A stretch of 64,000 bases of DNA from Siphonobacter sp. BAB-5405 (lineage in GTDB: Bacteria; Bacteroidota; Bacteroidia; Cytophagales; Spirosomataceae), in NCBI RefSeq assembly GCF_002872335.1, contig NZ_NJAG01000002.1, positions 124,001 through 188,000 of the forward strand. The letters run 5' to 3'. Shown in pieces: positions 44,206 through 52,482 of this stretch (position 1 is its first letter; every line of letters begins with the position of its first letter). The position numbers were made by a program, and so were the translations under genes. The notes beneath the pieces are model-generated. The model had not been told where the DNA came from, searched no databases, and worked only from the letters and a program-made list of their open reading frames with translations.

Positions 44206-46257
44206 TTAATCGAACAGCGGCCAGCACACGCCAAAGCCAAAGCCCCGTTTCATGCCCGGGTAATATGGTGTCGGCATGTAACCATTTGAAAGCAGACCGT
44301 CGGCTACGTTTTTGAACTGCACGAATACGCGGACGCGGTTGATGCGGATGTCCGCAAAGGCATCCACCACCAGAAAGCCCGGTACTTTATACGTATTGTT
44401 GAGATAGAACTGATTACTCAGAGGCTGGTAAAAATCAGCGTAATAGCCCATGCGGTAATGGGCATCCAGTCCCACCTGTACGTACATGACTTTCGAATAC
44501 ACAAAGTCAAACGCAAACTTGGAACGCGTCAGCACTTTGGGCATCCGAATCAGATCCGGCCCGGACGTCGTCGTGAAAAAGGCCTGATGCGACGTACTGA
44601 ATTTTCCAGCTCGCCAACCCAGGTCCACGCCAATGCGGTACATACTGATGGCACTGTTTTCCTGTTGGGCTACCGATTCCGTATCGTAATAAATGTAGTT
44701 TTTGGTGAGGCTGTACTGCAGGCTGGGTTCAATGAAAAGATTCTTGATTCGTACCGGAGCGGAAGCCGTGATTTGATTGGTAAAGACATTGTCGAAATTC
44801 TTACTCCAGGAGACCAGCGGACTCAAAAACCGCTCCTGCACCAGAGTAGGCGAATTGAGCGTACTCGTAAACGTAGCCTTAAACCATTTGCCGTAATAAT
44901 CGGCGTGCAGTCGGTAATCCGCTCCGATCAGGTACTCGCCTTCGGCTTCGATGCGGGTGCTGTCTTTGAAGTAATACGCCAGCCAGGCTCCCAGAAAGTT
45001 TTCATTCCGCCGACGAATGGACTGTTCGCTGTACGTAGGATTGCTAACCGTGAAGCGTTCGCTGAACGTACGTGCGGTATCGTTCACAATGACGGTACGC
45101 GTAAGAAACGTTGTTGAATCCCCCCGAATGGTCAGACGTGAACGTTGGTTGATGCCGTAATCCCGGCGGCGGAGGTGTACCCGGTAGTTGAAGCCTTTCA
45201 GGGCTCCTTTTAACCCAATTTTATTTTCCAGCAGCCAGTAGTTGGCCTGTGCCTGAATGGTATCCCCAATGGTGGTTCGTTCGGGCAGGTTATTATAGAA
45301 TCCCGTCGCCACGGAGTTCTGATAATTCCGATCCCGATAGCGATTAAACCGGTTGATGTAGTCTCCAACGTGATACACCTGAAATCCCTTCACGGGTACG
45401 TATTCCTGATAGACGTGAAACTGATTTCGCCGCTCCCGGCTGCGGGACGCCGTCAGAAATTGCTGAGCTGCCGCCGGATCCGCTAGCACACTGTCCCAGT
45501 TAGCCCGGGCCGGATTTGTTTCCGGATAGATACCACCGGGTTCCCGAATGGAATGTTCATACAGCCGAAAATGACCCAGCACGGCGTACTTTTCATCTTT
45601 CGTGCGATAATTGCTATGCGTCACAAAGTTCCAGAAGCCTCCCAGATCGCGGTCGCCTCTACTGGTAGCCGAGCCCACACTGATTTGCCGCCGACTCAGA
45701 TTCCGTTCGACGTGTAAGCCGATATTCCACTGGGAATTCACGTTTCGACTCAGGTCAAATTGCAGAACACTCTGGCCATTTCCACCCTGGACAAAATAAG
45801 CCTGCGTAAACGGCGATTTGGTATCGTAATACTTGACGTCGTACGGGGTAATGGCGTAGGGCGAGTTGACGTCATAACCCAACTGGGCTCCAATTTGCTG
45901 GGGAGCCGTAAAGTATAAGGGTCGCAGAGCCGAGCTGAGTACGCCCAGGTCCGTATACCAGCGACCCTTGTGTTCCAGGTAATCAAAGCGGTGAAAGTTG
46001 ATATAATTGGTATCAATGGCGTACAGCGTTTTCCGGTTGTTGAACAGATCTTCTTCCAGAAAATACCGGGAAGTGGTCGGACCGTAAATCTGCTTGGTCG
46101 AATCATCAAGAATTTTTCCGCGACGGCTGGGATCGTCCGCCGGTTTGGGAGCCACTTCGCCCGGGGCATTCGGCAATGGATTGGGTACGGTTTGTGCCTT
46201 CGCCAGCAGCGAACAGGCCAGAAAACCAAAAGAGACTAGAAATCGATAGAGCTTCAC
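44206..46257 (-). CDS. Putative outer-membrane porin (Bacteroidota type)
   Basis: This encodes 683 residues with a signal peptide (LVSFGFLACSLLAKAQ), a proline-rich linker, and a beta-barrel with the family pattern RYFLEEDLFNNRKTLYAIDT, then LSSALRPLYFTAPQQIGAQL, ending MKRGFGFGVCWPLFD. This matches the putative-porin family of Bacteroidota. The role is probably a general or substrate-specific outer-membrane channel. The start is GTG at 46257; no ATG precedes it in frame nearby. It follows lpxK by 39 bp on the same strand and may be co-transcribed with this lipid A gene. Confidence 0.85.
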   Translation of the reverse strand: MKLYRFLVSFGFLACSLLAKAQTVPNPLPNAPGEVAPKPADDPSRRGKILDDSTKQIYGPTTSRYFLEEDLFNNRKTLYAIDTNYINFHRFDYLEHKGRWYTDLGVLSSALRPLYFTAPQQIGAQLGYDVNSPYAITPYDVKYYDTKSPFTQAYFVQGGNGQSVLQFDLSRNVNSQWNIGLHVERNLSRRQISVGSATSRGDRDLGGFWNFVTHSNYRTKDEKYAVLGHFRLYEHSIREPGGIYPETNPARANWDSVLADPAAAQQFLTASRSRERRNQFHVYQEYVPVKGFQVYHVGDYINRFNRYRDRNYQNSVATGFYNNLPERTTIGDTIQAQANYWLLENKIGLKGALKGFNYRVHLRRRDYGINQRSRLTIRGDSTTFLTRTVIVNDTARTFSERFTVSNPTYSEQSIRRRNENFLGAWLAYYFKDSTRIEAEGEYLIGADYRLHADYYGKWFKATFTSTLNSPTLVQERFLSPLVSWSKNFDNVFTNQITASAPVRIKNLFIEPSLQYSLTKNYIYYDTESVAQQENSAISMYRIGVDLGWRAGKFSTSHQAFFTTTSGPDLIRMPKVLTRSKFAFDFVYSKVMYVQVGLDAHYRMGYYADFYQPLSNQFYLNNTYKVPGFLVVDAFADIRINRVRVFVQFKNVADGLLSNGYMPTPYYPGMKRGFGFGVCWPLFD

Positions 46258-46296
46258 GGCGTCAAAAATACAAGCAAAAATGAGTTGCGGGGGGAC

Positions 46297-47343
46297 TTAA
46301 GCTTTTTTAACGTGCAGACCGGATCGCTCCAGCAGCCATTCGTCAAAATTCAGGGGGTTACTTTCCAGAAAATAGACTTCAATCGGTACAACAAACAGCG
46401 GGAAATCAGGCGGTACCAGCGTTTTCAGTTTTACGGCATCTTTCTCGGTAGTCAGTACCCAGCCCCGGCCGTTCTGCTGCCAGACCTGCTCGATTCGCTG
46501 CCAGTCTTTCGGCGTATACGCGTAATGATCACCGAAGGCCAGATGCTGTCCGACGGCAAATTGTCGCTGAGCGTAGGCTTCGAAGAGTTCCGGGCGGGCC
46601 AGGCCCGATACCAGAACCACCTTTCCGGTCGCCTGCGTGTTCGTATGCACCGCCACGGGTTGTCCGTATCGAATTCCGGAAAAGAAAACCGGAGCCTTCG
46701 CGTACGGAAGTATTTTCTGCTGAATCTGTTGCCGTTCCTGATCCGTAAGTGTGGGTGGGCATTTGCTTACAATAATGGCATCTGCCCGCTCGGCTCCGTT
46801 CCGGCGTTCCCGAAGGTTTCCGGCAGGAAAAGGATGATCCGTATAAAAGGGATGGTTATAGTCGGTAAGCAACAGATTGACGCGGGGTTGCACGGCCCGG
46901 TGCTGGTAGGCATCATCGAGCAGAATGGCCCCAACTTCCGGAAACGCCGAACGAATGTTCGGAATAGCTTCCGCTCTTTTTTCTCCGACCGTAACCCGTA
47001 CGGTTTTTCCAAATTTTTGGTATACTTGCAACGGCTCATCGCCCAGGGTTTCGGCCGTATCCTGATTCGTCGCTATCCGAAACCCCCGGGTACGCCGCCC
47101 GTACCCCCGGCTCAGCGTAGCCAACACGAAGGATGGACTCAGCAAACGGATCAAATATTCCAGATGCGGGGTTTTACCCGTGCCGCCAACCGTCAGATTA
47201 CCCATACTAATTACGGGTAAATCAAAGCTCGTGACCGGAGTCAGCCCCCGATCATACAGGCTATTTCTCCAGTCAGTAATAAATCCGTACAGCCAGGAAA
47301 AAGGCAACAGAAGTCGGCGTAATATTGTAAGTAAAGGGCCCAT
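46297..47343 (-). CDS. lpxK: Tetraacyldisaccharide 4'-kinase LpxK
   Basis: I place the start at ATG 47343 (MGPLLTILRRLLLPFSWLYG), the usual LpxK start with an N-terminal membrane-embedded helix; the frame upstream adds 26 atypical residues. The P-loop MGNLTVGGTGKTPH is near residue 50 and the SRGYGR motif follows at about residue 75. It phosphorylates the 4' position of the lipid A precursor at the inner membrane. Length 348, typical. Divergent from menC with a shared promoter region, and followed by a porin gene. Confidence 0.95.
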   Translation of the reverse strand: MGPLLTILRRLLLPFSWLYGFITDWRNSLYDRGLTPVTSFDLPVISMGNLTVGGTGKTPHLEYLIRLLSPSFVLATLSRGYGRRTRGFRIATNQDTAETLGDEPLQVYQKFGKTVRVTVGEKRAEAIPNIRSAFPEVGAILLDDAYQHRAVQPRVNLLLTDYNHPFYTDHPFPAGNLRERRNGAERADAIIVSKCPPTLTDQERQQIQQKILPYAKAPVFFSGIRYGQPVAVHTNTQATGKVVLVSGLARPELFEAYAQRQFAVGQHLAFGDHYAYTPKDWQRIEQVWQQNGRGWVLTTEKDAVKLKTLVPPDFPLFVVPIEVYFLESNPLNFDEWLLERSGLHVKKA

Positions 47344-47437
47344 ACGTTGGGTAGAACCAGACAATGAGAGGTCCGGCCTGCGGAACACTCCAGGATTAAA
47401 TATTGCGGCAAAGAACGTCAAAACGCGGCTAATTGTT

Positions 47438-47445
47438 TAGTTTTG
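47438..47445 (+). promoter_or_regulatory. Predicted -7 element (TAGTTTTG) for menC
   Basis: TAGTTTTG fits TAnnTTTG and lies 31 bp upstream of the menC start. A well-placed TTG -33 is not obvious. The call rests on match and position only. Confidence 0.4.
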
Positions 47446-47476
47446 CCCCCTTTTAAACCAACAATTCCCCTTTAGT

Positions 47477-48583
47477 ATGTCTCTTAAAGTGCTGGTTCAC
47501 AAGCATATTCTTGACTTCCGGTTTGCAGCCGGCACGTCCAGGGGTACTCTTACCCAGCACACGGCGTATTATCTCAAGGTTTTCGATGACGAAAATCCGT
47601 ACTGTTTTGGACTGGGTGAAGCCAGTCCGCTGGCCGGTCTGAGTCCCGATTACGTAAACTTTGAAGCTACGCTACAGAAAGTCTGTCAGGCCTTCAACCG
47701 TTACGATCTGGAGGTTTTTTCCTGGAATCTGGATCTCATTCTCAATCAGCTTGTTGATCCCCGCTTTCCGACCATTCGCATGGGACTGGAAACGGCCCTT
47801 CGGGATTTGTTACACGAAGGAAAACGGCAGATTTTTAACAATAGCTTTTCCGAAGGCGAGCGGGAAATTCCCATCAACGGATTGATCTGGATGGGCGATA
47901 AAAACTGGATGCTCCAGCAGATTGACCAGAAGCTCGAAGCGGGTTTTCGTACGCTTAAAATGAAAGTCGGAGCCATTGACTTTGAGCAGGAAATGGAATG
48001 TCTGACTTCCATTCGAAAGCGTTTTTCGCCCGAAGCCATTACCCTACGGGTCGATGCCAACGGGGCCTGGACTCCGGAAGAAGCTCAGGAAAAACTCAAT
48101 CGGCTGGCCGAACTCAGCATTCATTCCATCGAACAGCCCATCAAAGCCCGCCAGCCCGAAGCCATGGCGGCTCTGTGTGAACAGTCGCCCATTCCCATTG
48201 CTCTCGACGAGGAACTGATCGGCGTGTACGATTACATGGATAAAATGCGGCTACTCAAGAAAATTCAGCCTACGTTTATCATTCTCAAACCAACCCTACT
48301 GGGTGGTTTTACCGCCTGTAAAGAATGGATTGAGATTGCCAATCGCCTCAAGATCAAATGGTGGCTTACGTCTGCTCTGGAATCAAATGTAGGATTGAAT
48401 GCAATTGCTCAGTTCGCGGGTGAATTTCAGAATCCACTGCCGCAGGGCTTGGGCACGGGTGGTCTGTATTATAACAATGTCCCCTCTCCACTCAGCATAG
48501 CACAGGGTCAGCTTAGCTACAACAGCCAGCAACCGTGGGATTTACAGCTGCTACAGCAGTCTTTCATTACGCATACCAATTAG
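47477..48583 (+). CDS. menC: o-Succinylbenzoate synthase (MenC)
   Basis: This encodes 368 residues of the enolase superfamily: capping domain at both ends and an MLE-type barrel with KMKVGAID (catalytic Lys), LRVDANGAW (metal Asp), SIEQPI (metal Glu), ALDEEL (metal Asp) and FIILKPTLLGGF (second Lys), then TSALESNVGLNAIA, the last typical for MenC. It dehydrates SHCHC to o-succinylbenzoate in menaquinone synthesis. L-Ala-D/L-Glu epimerase is the close alternative, but the SALESNVG segment favours MenC. No other men genes in the window. Divergent from lpxK; followed by a small acidic gene on the same strand. Confidence 0.85.
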   Translation: MSLKVLVHKHILDFRFAAGTSRGTLTQHTAYYLKVFDDENPYCFGLGEASPLAGLSPDYVNFEATLQKVCQAFNRYDLEVFSWNLDLILNQLVDPRFPTIRMGLETALRDLLHEGKRQIFNNSFSEGEREIPINGLIWMGDKNWMLQQIDQKLEAGFRTLKMKVGAIDFEQEMECLTSIRKRFSPEAITLRVDANGAWTPEEAQEKLNRLAELSIHSIEQPIKARQPEAMAALCEQSPIPIALDEELIGVYDYMDKMRLLKKIQPTFIILKPTLLGGFTACKEWIEIANRLKIKWWLTSALESNVGLNAIAQFAGEFQNPLPQGLGTGGLYYNNVPSPLSIAQGQLSYNSQQPWDLQLLQQSFITHTN

Positions 48584-48654
48584 GCTAGAAAAATTTCCTG
48601 CGTTTGGTCGTGATAACCGAATTAGGTAATTCTGCGAAACTCTGAGCTTTGGGC

Positions 48655-48686
48655 TTGATTACATGACCTGAATTGACCTATTTTTG
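48655..48686 (+). promoter_or_regulatory. Predicted Bacteroidota promoter: TTG, 21 bp, TATTTTTG
   Basis: TTG at 48655-48657 and TATTTTTG at 48679-48686 fit the -33/-7 consensus with 21-bp spacing. The predicted transcript begins near 48693, which excludes an upstream start at 48673 and supports the ATG at 48724. Confidence 0.6.
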
Positions 48687-48723
48687 TCAACATACACGCT
48701 ATCTCTATTTTGATCGACTAGTT

Positions 48724-49146
48724 ATGAACACGCAGAAACTAAACGATACGTTACTTGAGCTTTTATCCAAGCGTTTCGCTTTAAAACATATGGGATACGA
48801 CCATCCCGATTACGATGAAGCGGAGGAAACGCTGGAAGCCCTGGAAGACGACTTCGTAGATGAATACGGCGAAGAATTCGAGCAGATTCTGGAACGCGTT
48901 CATGCCACATTTTGCCCGGATACCGATGTACTTTTACCCACGGCGTACCTGCCACGTACGCAATACGAAAAAGTCATCGACGAAGAAACGGGCCTTGAAG
49001 AATTCGAAATTGGTCCCGGTGATGGCGTTTGGGTGACGCTCAAGGACTTCCCGAATCTGGACGCTAAAATGGTACTTCTTCCTTCGCCCCCCCGCCTGGA
49101 AATTCTCTCGATGGGCGGCAGCCAGGAGGTATGGCGAGCGAGCTAG
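48724..49146 (+). CDS. Small acidic conserved protein
   Basis: The start is placed at ATG 48724 because the predicted promoter covers the earlier frame start at 48673. The product has 140 residues with a strongly acidic N-terminal half (HPDYDEAEETLEALEDDFVD) and a C-terminal half with Pro/Gly turns (VWVTLKDFPNLDAKMVLLPS). No signal peptide. The composition and length suggest a soluble single-domain protein. It is probably conserved in related genomes, but I do not recall a function. Terminator 30 bp past the stop. Confidence 0.65.
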   Translation: MNTQKLNDTLLELLSKRFALKHMGYDHPDYDEAEETLEALEDDFVDEYGEEFEQILERVHATFCPDTDVLLPTAYLPRTQYEKVIDEETGLEEFEIGPGDGVWVTLKDFPNLDAKMVLLPSPPRLEILSMGGSQEVWRAS

Positions 49147-49175
49147 TACTCATATTTTATCCAAAGGTATTTTAA

Positions 49176-49225
49176 AATTAACTCCGCGGTAGTCTATACT
49201 TTTTAGACTATTTGCGGAGTTAATT
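49176..49225 (+). terminator. Rho-independent terminator
   Basis: AATTAACTCCGC pairs with GCGGAGTTAATT, with an inner TAGTCTA / TAGACTA stem. It closes the 48724 gene; the downstream gene begins 65 bp later. Confidence 0.75.
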
Positions 49226-49290
49226 GTTATATACTAGGGAATTAGCACGCATTTTTTGATGCTACCCTTACGCCCTGTTATTTTGTCGTG

Positions 49291-50184
49291 ATGAGAAAAG
49301 TACCGCCAATTAAGATGGGTACCTTGCGTGTCATAATATTAGGGTTGATGGTAACAGGCTTGACACGATCTCAACCAGAGCCACCTCCCTTTATTTTTGA
49401 GTACGAGCAGTCCCATAGTATTCCCGCTGGAACCATTGATGAAGCTTCGGGTATGGCTGATAGCCGTTCGATGCCCGGTCACTTGTGGGTTCAGGAAGAC
49501 GGCAACAACCCAAACCGTCTTTCGCTGATCAACTACCAGGGCCAATTGAAAGGACGGGTAAATTTGCCCTTCCCCAATCGTGACTGGGAGGATATGGATC
49601 TGTTTTTCAATAAGAAAGACAGTACTAACTATATCTACCTGGCCGATACCGGTGATAATCTGCAGCAGTATCCCGAGTACTACATCTATCGGTTTAAGGA
49701 ACCGACTTCGGTGAATGAAGAGGTAACGGAATACGACCGAATCGTTTTCTATTATCCCGAAGGAAGTCGGGATACGGAAGCCATCCTGATTGAGCCCCAT
49801 ACGCAGGACATTTATGTCATAACGAAAAGTCCGGGGCTATCGAAGTTGTACAAGCTCGCCTACCCGCAGAAGTACGACTCGCCCATGCCAGCCATGTATG
49901 TTTGTGACCTGCCCATGTACATGATTACGAGTGGGGATTTTTCAGCGGATGGCAAGCAAATTATTCTGCGAAATTATACGACGATGTATCTCTGGAATCG
50001 GGATGATGTCAATGAACCCATTCAGGACGTCATTTATTCCAGTTACAAGCTTATGCTTCCCTACGTTTTTGAGCCACAGGGGGAAGCCGTCTGCTTTGAG
50101 AAAAACGGAAAAGGGTATTTCACGTTGGGAGAAAAGTTTAAACTCCTCCCCTCGCAGCTTTTCTATTTCGCCCGGAAAAAGTAA
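49291..50184 (+). CDS. Exported beta-propeller-like protein, unknown
   Basis: The ATG at 49291 gives 297 residues; a GTG one codon earlier is also in frame. The N-terminus has a signal-like segment (VIILGLMVTGLTRSQPEPPP). The body has propeller-type repeats (YIYLADTGDNLQQYPEYYIY, DIYVITKSPGLSKLYKLAY, GDFSADGKQIILRNYTTMYL). The pattern resembles SMP-30/NHL-like propellers in Bacteroidota proteins that report on strand ends. No catalytic residues can be named. Clear terminator at the end. Confidence 0.75.
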   Translation: MRKVPPIKMGTLRVIILGLMVTGLTRSQPEPPPFIFEYEQSHSIPAGTIDEASGMADSRSMPGHLWVQEDGNNPNRLSLINYQGQLKGRVNLPFPNRDWEDMDLFFNKKDSTNYIYLADTGDNLQQYPEYYIYRFKEPTSVNEEVTEYDRIVFYYPEGSRDTEAILIEPHTQDIYVITKSPGLSKLYKLAYPQKYDSPMPAMYVCDLPMYMITSGDFSADGKQIILRNYTTMYLWNRDDVNEPIQDVIYSSYKLMLPYVFEPQGEAVCFEKNGKGYFTLGEKFKLLPSQLFYFARKK

Positions 50185-50195
50185 AATTTATATTT

Positions 50196-50242
50196 AAAGC
50201 AAAAGCGGTTCGGAGTTACTGACTCCGAACCGCTTTTGCTTT
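50196..50242 (+). terminator. Strong rho-independent terminator
   Basis: A perfect 21-bp stem (left arm AAAGCAAAAGCGGTTCGGAG plus T, and its complement) with a 5-base loop, 11 bp after the stop of the propeller-like gene, followed by a T-rich tail. Confidence 0.9.
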
Positions 50243-50315
50243 CTATTTTCTACTCGAACTACTGAACGCAAGTTTTCAAATTTCGTAGCTAATATTCTTA
50301 TCTTAAGCTATTTAA

Positions 50316-50450
50316 TTCGAAACGGTTCAACCTGAATAGCCCTGTGTGCAATAAGGGGTGCGTCCAGCTTGGTAGGCACAGCCTACCAACTTCTGCGTCC
50401 GTAGCGAATGCTACGGACAACCCGTCCTACTGACGTTATCGAGTTTGAAT
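50316..50450 (+). repeat. Multi-hairpin repeat element, copy A (diverged)
   Basis: This holds the same units, in the same order, as copies B and C: a degraded first hairpin (CGAAACGGTTCAA), CCCT/AGGG second hairpin (50340-50358), GGTAGGCACAGCCTACC (50371-50387), and GTCCGTAGC/GCTACGGAC (50397-50418), then AACCCGTCCTAC. Against copy B, the fourth stem has C:G where B has T:A, and the second stem has T:A where B has C:G, so pairing is kept. No heptamer tail follows. Confidence 0.8.
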
Positions 50451-50493
50451 TAGCAGAACGGAAGCGGAGTAGTCTTCTCCTTGGCCAGCCCTT

Positions 50494-50636
50494 AACCCCG
50501 AAGGGGTTCAATGTCATTAGCCCCGTATGCAATGCGGGGAATCGTCCCGCCCGGTAGGCACAGCCTACCCATTTTTGCGTCCGTAGTACATACTACGGAC
50601 AACCCGTCCCGCTATCTTTACCGGGTTTACCCTACC
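50494..50636 (+). repeat. Multi-hairpin repeat element, copy B
   Basis: Four hairpins in order: AACCCC-GAA-GGGGTT (50494-50508), CCCCG...CGGGG (50521-50539), GGTAGGC-ACA-GCCTACC (50553-50569) and GTCCGTAGTA-CA-TACTACGGAC (50579-50600). A constant tail AACCCGTCCCGCTATCTTTA leads into a heptamer array. No protein is encoded. Copy C at 53943 is nearly identical over hairpins 1-3, and all copies have the same orientation. Confidence 0.9.
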
Positions 50637-50713
50637 AAAACGGAAAACGGAAAACGGAAAACGGAAAACGGAAAACGGAAAACGGAAAACGGAAAACGGA
50701 AAACGGAAAACGG
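50637..50713. repeat. Heptamer tandem array (AAAACGG)11
   Basis: Eleven perfect copies of AAAACGG directly follow repeat copy B, with a twelfth degenerate unit. The array ends 19 bp before the stop codon of the minus-strand hydrolase gene. Copy number is likely to vary by slippage. Confidence 0.95.
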
Positions 50714-50731
50714 AAAACCGCAACCAATTCC

Positions 50732-51721
50732 TCACAACCCATAAAACGCCCGTACAAAACTCGTCACTTTCTCTGATTCGCAGGAAGTTGCCAGGTGACC
50801 GCAGTTGCTCGTTAGTTCAACCAATGGAGCTTTTAGGTACCCTGAAAATTCGCTTGCCGCCGCCGGATTAACCATATGATCCTGCGTAGCTACTACGATC
50901 AATAGCTTCGCTTTTACCTGTTTTGCGGCCTCTTGTAATGTTTTTCCCGGCATGACATCCTGCGTAAGCATCGCTCGAATCTGACTCGCCCAATCATACG
51001 GATTCTTCGTACTTAAATCCTTTTCAACCTGATTGAGGTAAGCCGTGGCCTCCGGTGCGGATCGTTTCTTCTGGGTGTATTCGGGCGTAAACAGATTCAG
51101 TTCGTGAATGAGTCCCGTCGTTTTCATGGCTTCGGTGGTGTAATTGCCTCGTTCGAGCGTCCGTAGCTCGATGTTCCAGAACAAGACGTCATACGCGGAT
51201 TGCCGCGGCGTGCCGACAATCGGTACCACCCGATCCATAAAGCTGGGGTAACTTACGGCCCACTGAAAAGATTGCATTCCTCCCATCGATACACCCATCA
51301 CCGCATACAGGTGATTCAGTTTCAGGTGCTTCGTTACCAATTCGTATTGACTCTTCACCATATCACGGATGGTAAACAGTGGGAATTGTTCGTTAGGCTG
51401 CGTTTTGGAATTCGAGGGTGAAGTAGAGACCCCATTTCCAAGGGCATCAACCACAATAACGAAAAAATGAGTACTGTCGGCCATGTTTCCGGCATTCGCA
51501 ATGTTGGCCTTTTGCTGGGAAGTACCCCCAAACCAGGTAGGCACCAGAACGGCATTGGAACGCTGCGGATTGAGTTTCCCAAAGGTTCGGTAGCCAAGGG
51601 TACAGTTCTGAATCGTCAACCCGTTTTCAAGCTTCAAATCTCCTAAGTCCGCAAACTTTTGCTGGGCTCGCAGACTACTGCCCAGACCTAACAAGAAAAC
51701 CAGAATACAACGAAAAAGCAT
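50732..51721 (-). CDS. Secreted alpha/beta hydrolase of the homoserine acetyltransferase (MetX) fold
   Basis: The start is set at ATG 51721, where a signal peptide begins (MLFRCILVFLLGLGSSLRAQ); upstream codons look non-coding. The 329-residue protein follows the MetX pattern: LENGLTIQNCTLGYRTFGKL, the nucleophile elbow GVSMGGMQ with Ser, TQDHM (Asp) and NCGHLATSCE (His). True MetX is cytoplasmic, so a secreted form probably acts as an esterase or acyltransferase on an unknown substrate. It ends next to the heptamer array. Same strand as the following hydrolase, gap 32 bp. Confidence 0.8.
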   Translation of the reverse strand: MLFRCILVFLLGLGSSLRAQQKFADLGDLKLENGLTIQNCTLGYRTFGKLNPQRSNAVLVPTWFGGTSQQKANIANAGNMADSTHFFVIVVDALGNGVSTSPSNSKTQPNEQFPLFTIRDMVKSQYELVTKHLKLNHLYAVMGVSMGGMQSFQWAVSYPSFMDRVVPIVGTPRQSAYDVLFWNIELRTLERGNYTTEAMKTTGLIHELNLFTPEYTQKKRSAPEATAYLNQVEKDLSTKNPYDWASQIRAMLTQDVMPGKTLQEAAKQVKAKLLIVVATQDHMVNPAAASEFSGYLKAPLVELTSNCGHLATSCESEKVTSFVRAFYGL

Positions 51722-51753
51722 CGATTGAAAGGGGAAAACGTATAAAATCAAAT

Positions 51754-52293
51754 CTACAGGTGATCCAGTTGCTGAAGGAGTTCGAGTCCCGCCGGCCAGG
51801 AACCGTATCCCGAAGCTACGTTGATATGTCCGGCATGGGGAATGGTGATTAGCTCGCTCCCCCATGCCTCAGCCATGTCTTGAGCCCGTTCCATCGTCAT
51901 ATACGGATCATTGGTACTGCGAACAACGATGGAAGGGAAAGGCAGCTTTACCGTAGGCATGGGTGAAAATCCGGTCGTGCCGGAGGGGTACGAAGCCGCT
52001 TCGGTATCACTCGGGGCCACCAGCAGGGCGGCTTTAATCGGACGCTGATAGTGTTCCGCCCAGTAGGCAATTGTCACGCAGGCCAAGCTATGACCTACCA
52101 GAATCACATTCGATACACCCGCCCGGAGAACGGCTTCATCCAGCGTTTGTACCCAGTCGGTACGGATGGGCGTTTCCCAGTCCCGCTGTTGAATGCGTTC
52201 AAAGTTGTATTGGTCCTGCCAGAGCGTCTGCCAGTGACCTTCGCCGGAATTTCCGAGTCCCGGATGAATGAGTACGGTTGATTGAAACGACAT
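51754..52293 (-). CDS. RBBP9/YdeN-like serine hydrolase
   Basis: This encodes 179 residues: VLIHPGLGNSGEGHWQTLWQ near the start, the nucleophile in LVGHSLACVTI, Asp in SIVVRSTNDPYM and His in IPHAGHINVASGYG, the triad of small RBBP9-type serine hydrolases. These are cytoplasmic; substrates are mostly unknown. It precedes the secreted MetX-fold gene by 32 bp on the same strand and starts 189 bp after lysA, with a terminator between. Normal length. Confidence 0.88.
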   Translation of the reverse strand: MSFQSTVLIHPGLGNSGEGHWQTLWQDQYNFERIQQRDWETPIRTDWVQTLDEAVLRAGVSNVILVGHSLACVTIAYWAEHYQRPIKAALLVAPSDTEAASYPSGTTGFSPMPTVKLPFPSIVVRSTNDPYMTMERAQDMAEAWGSELITIPHAGHINVASGYGSWPAGLELLQQLDHL

Positions 52294-52307
52294 AGCCTAA
52301 ATAGAAA

Positions 52308-52337
52308 ACTGGCAAAGGAGTGAATTCCCTTGCCAGT
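52308..52337 (-). terminator. Terminator of lysA
   Basis: ACTGGCAA pairs with TTGCCAGT and the inner GG with CC, followed on the minus strand by TTTTCTATTT. It separates lysA from the hydrolase gene that starts at 52293. Confidence 0.75.
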
Positions 52338-52482
52338 ATAGTGTTTAACGGTCTTACTAACAAATCCTCTTTATAATCAATCAGAAGTTCAGAGTCAGCC
52401 GGGGATATGGCTACAACGGTTTGTAGGTACCAAAATCCACTTTATCCGCTTTCAAACTTGAAACTACCTCAAACTTTGCCTG

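Noticed and set aside
50511-50744. Open frame of 77 codons with a repeated peptide (KTENGKR)
   Set aside because: It is only the translation of the hairpin element and the AAAACGG heptamers; the peptide repeat follows from a 7-bp unit read over three periods.
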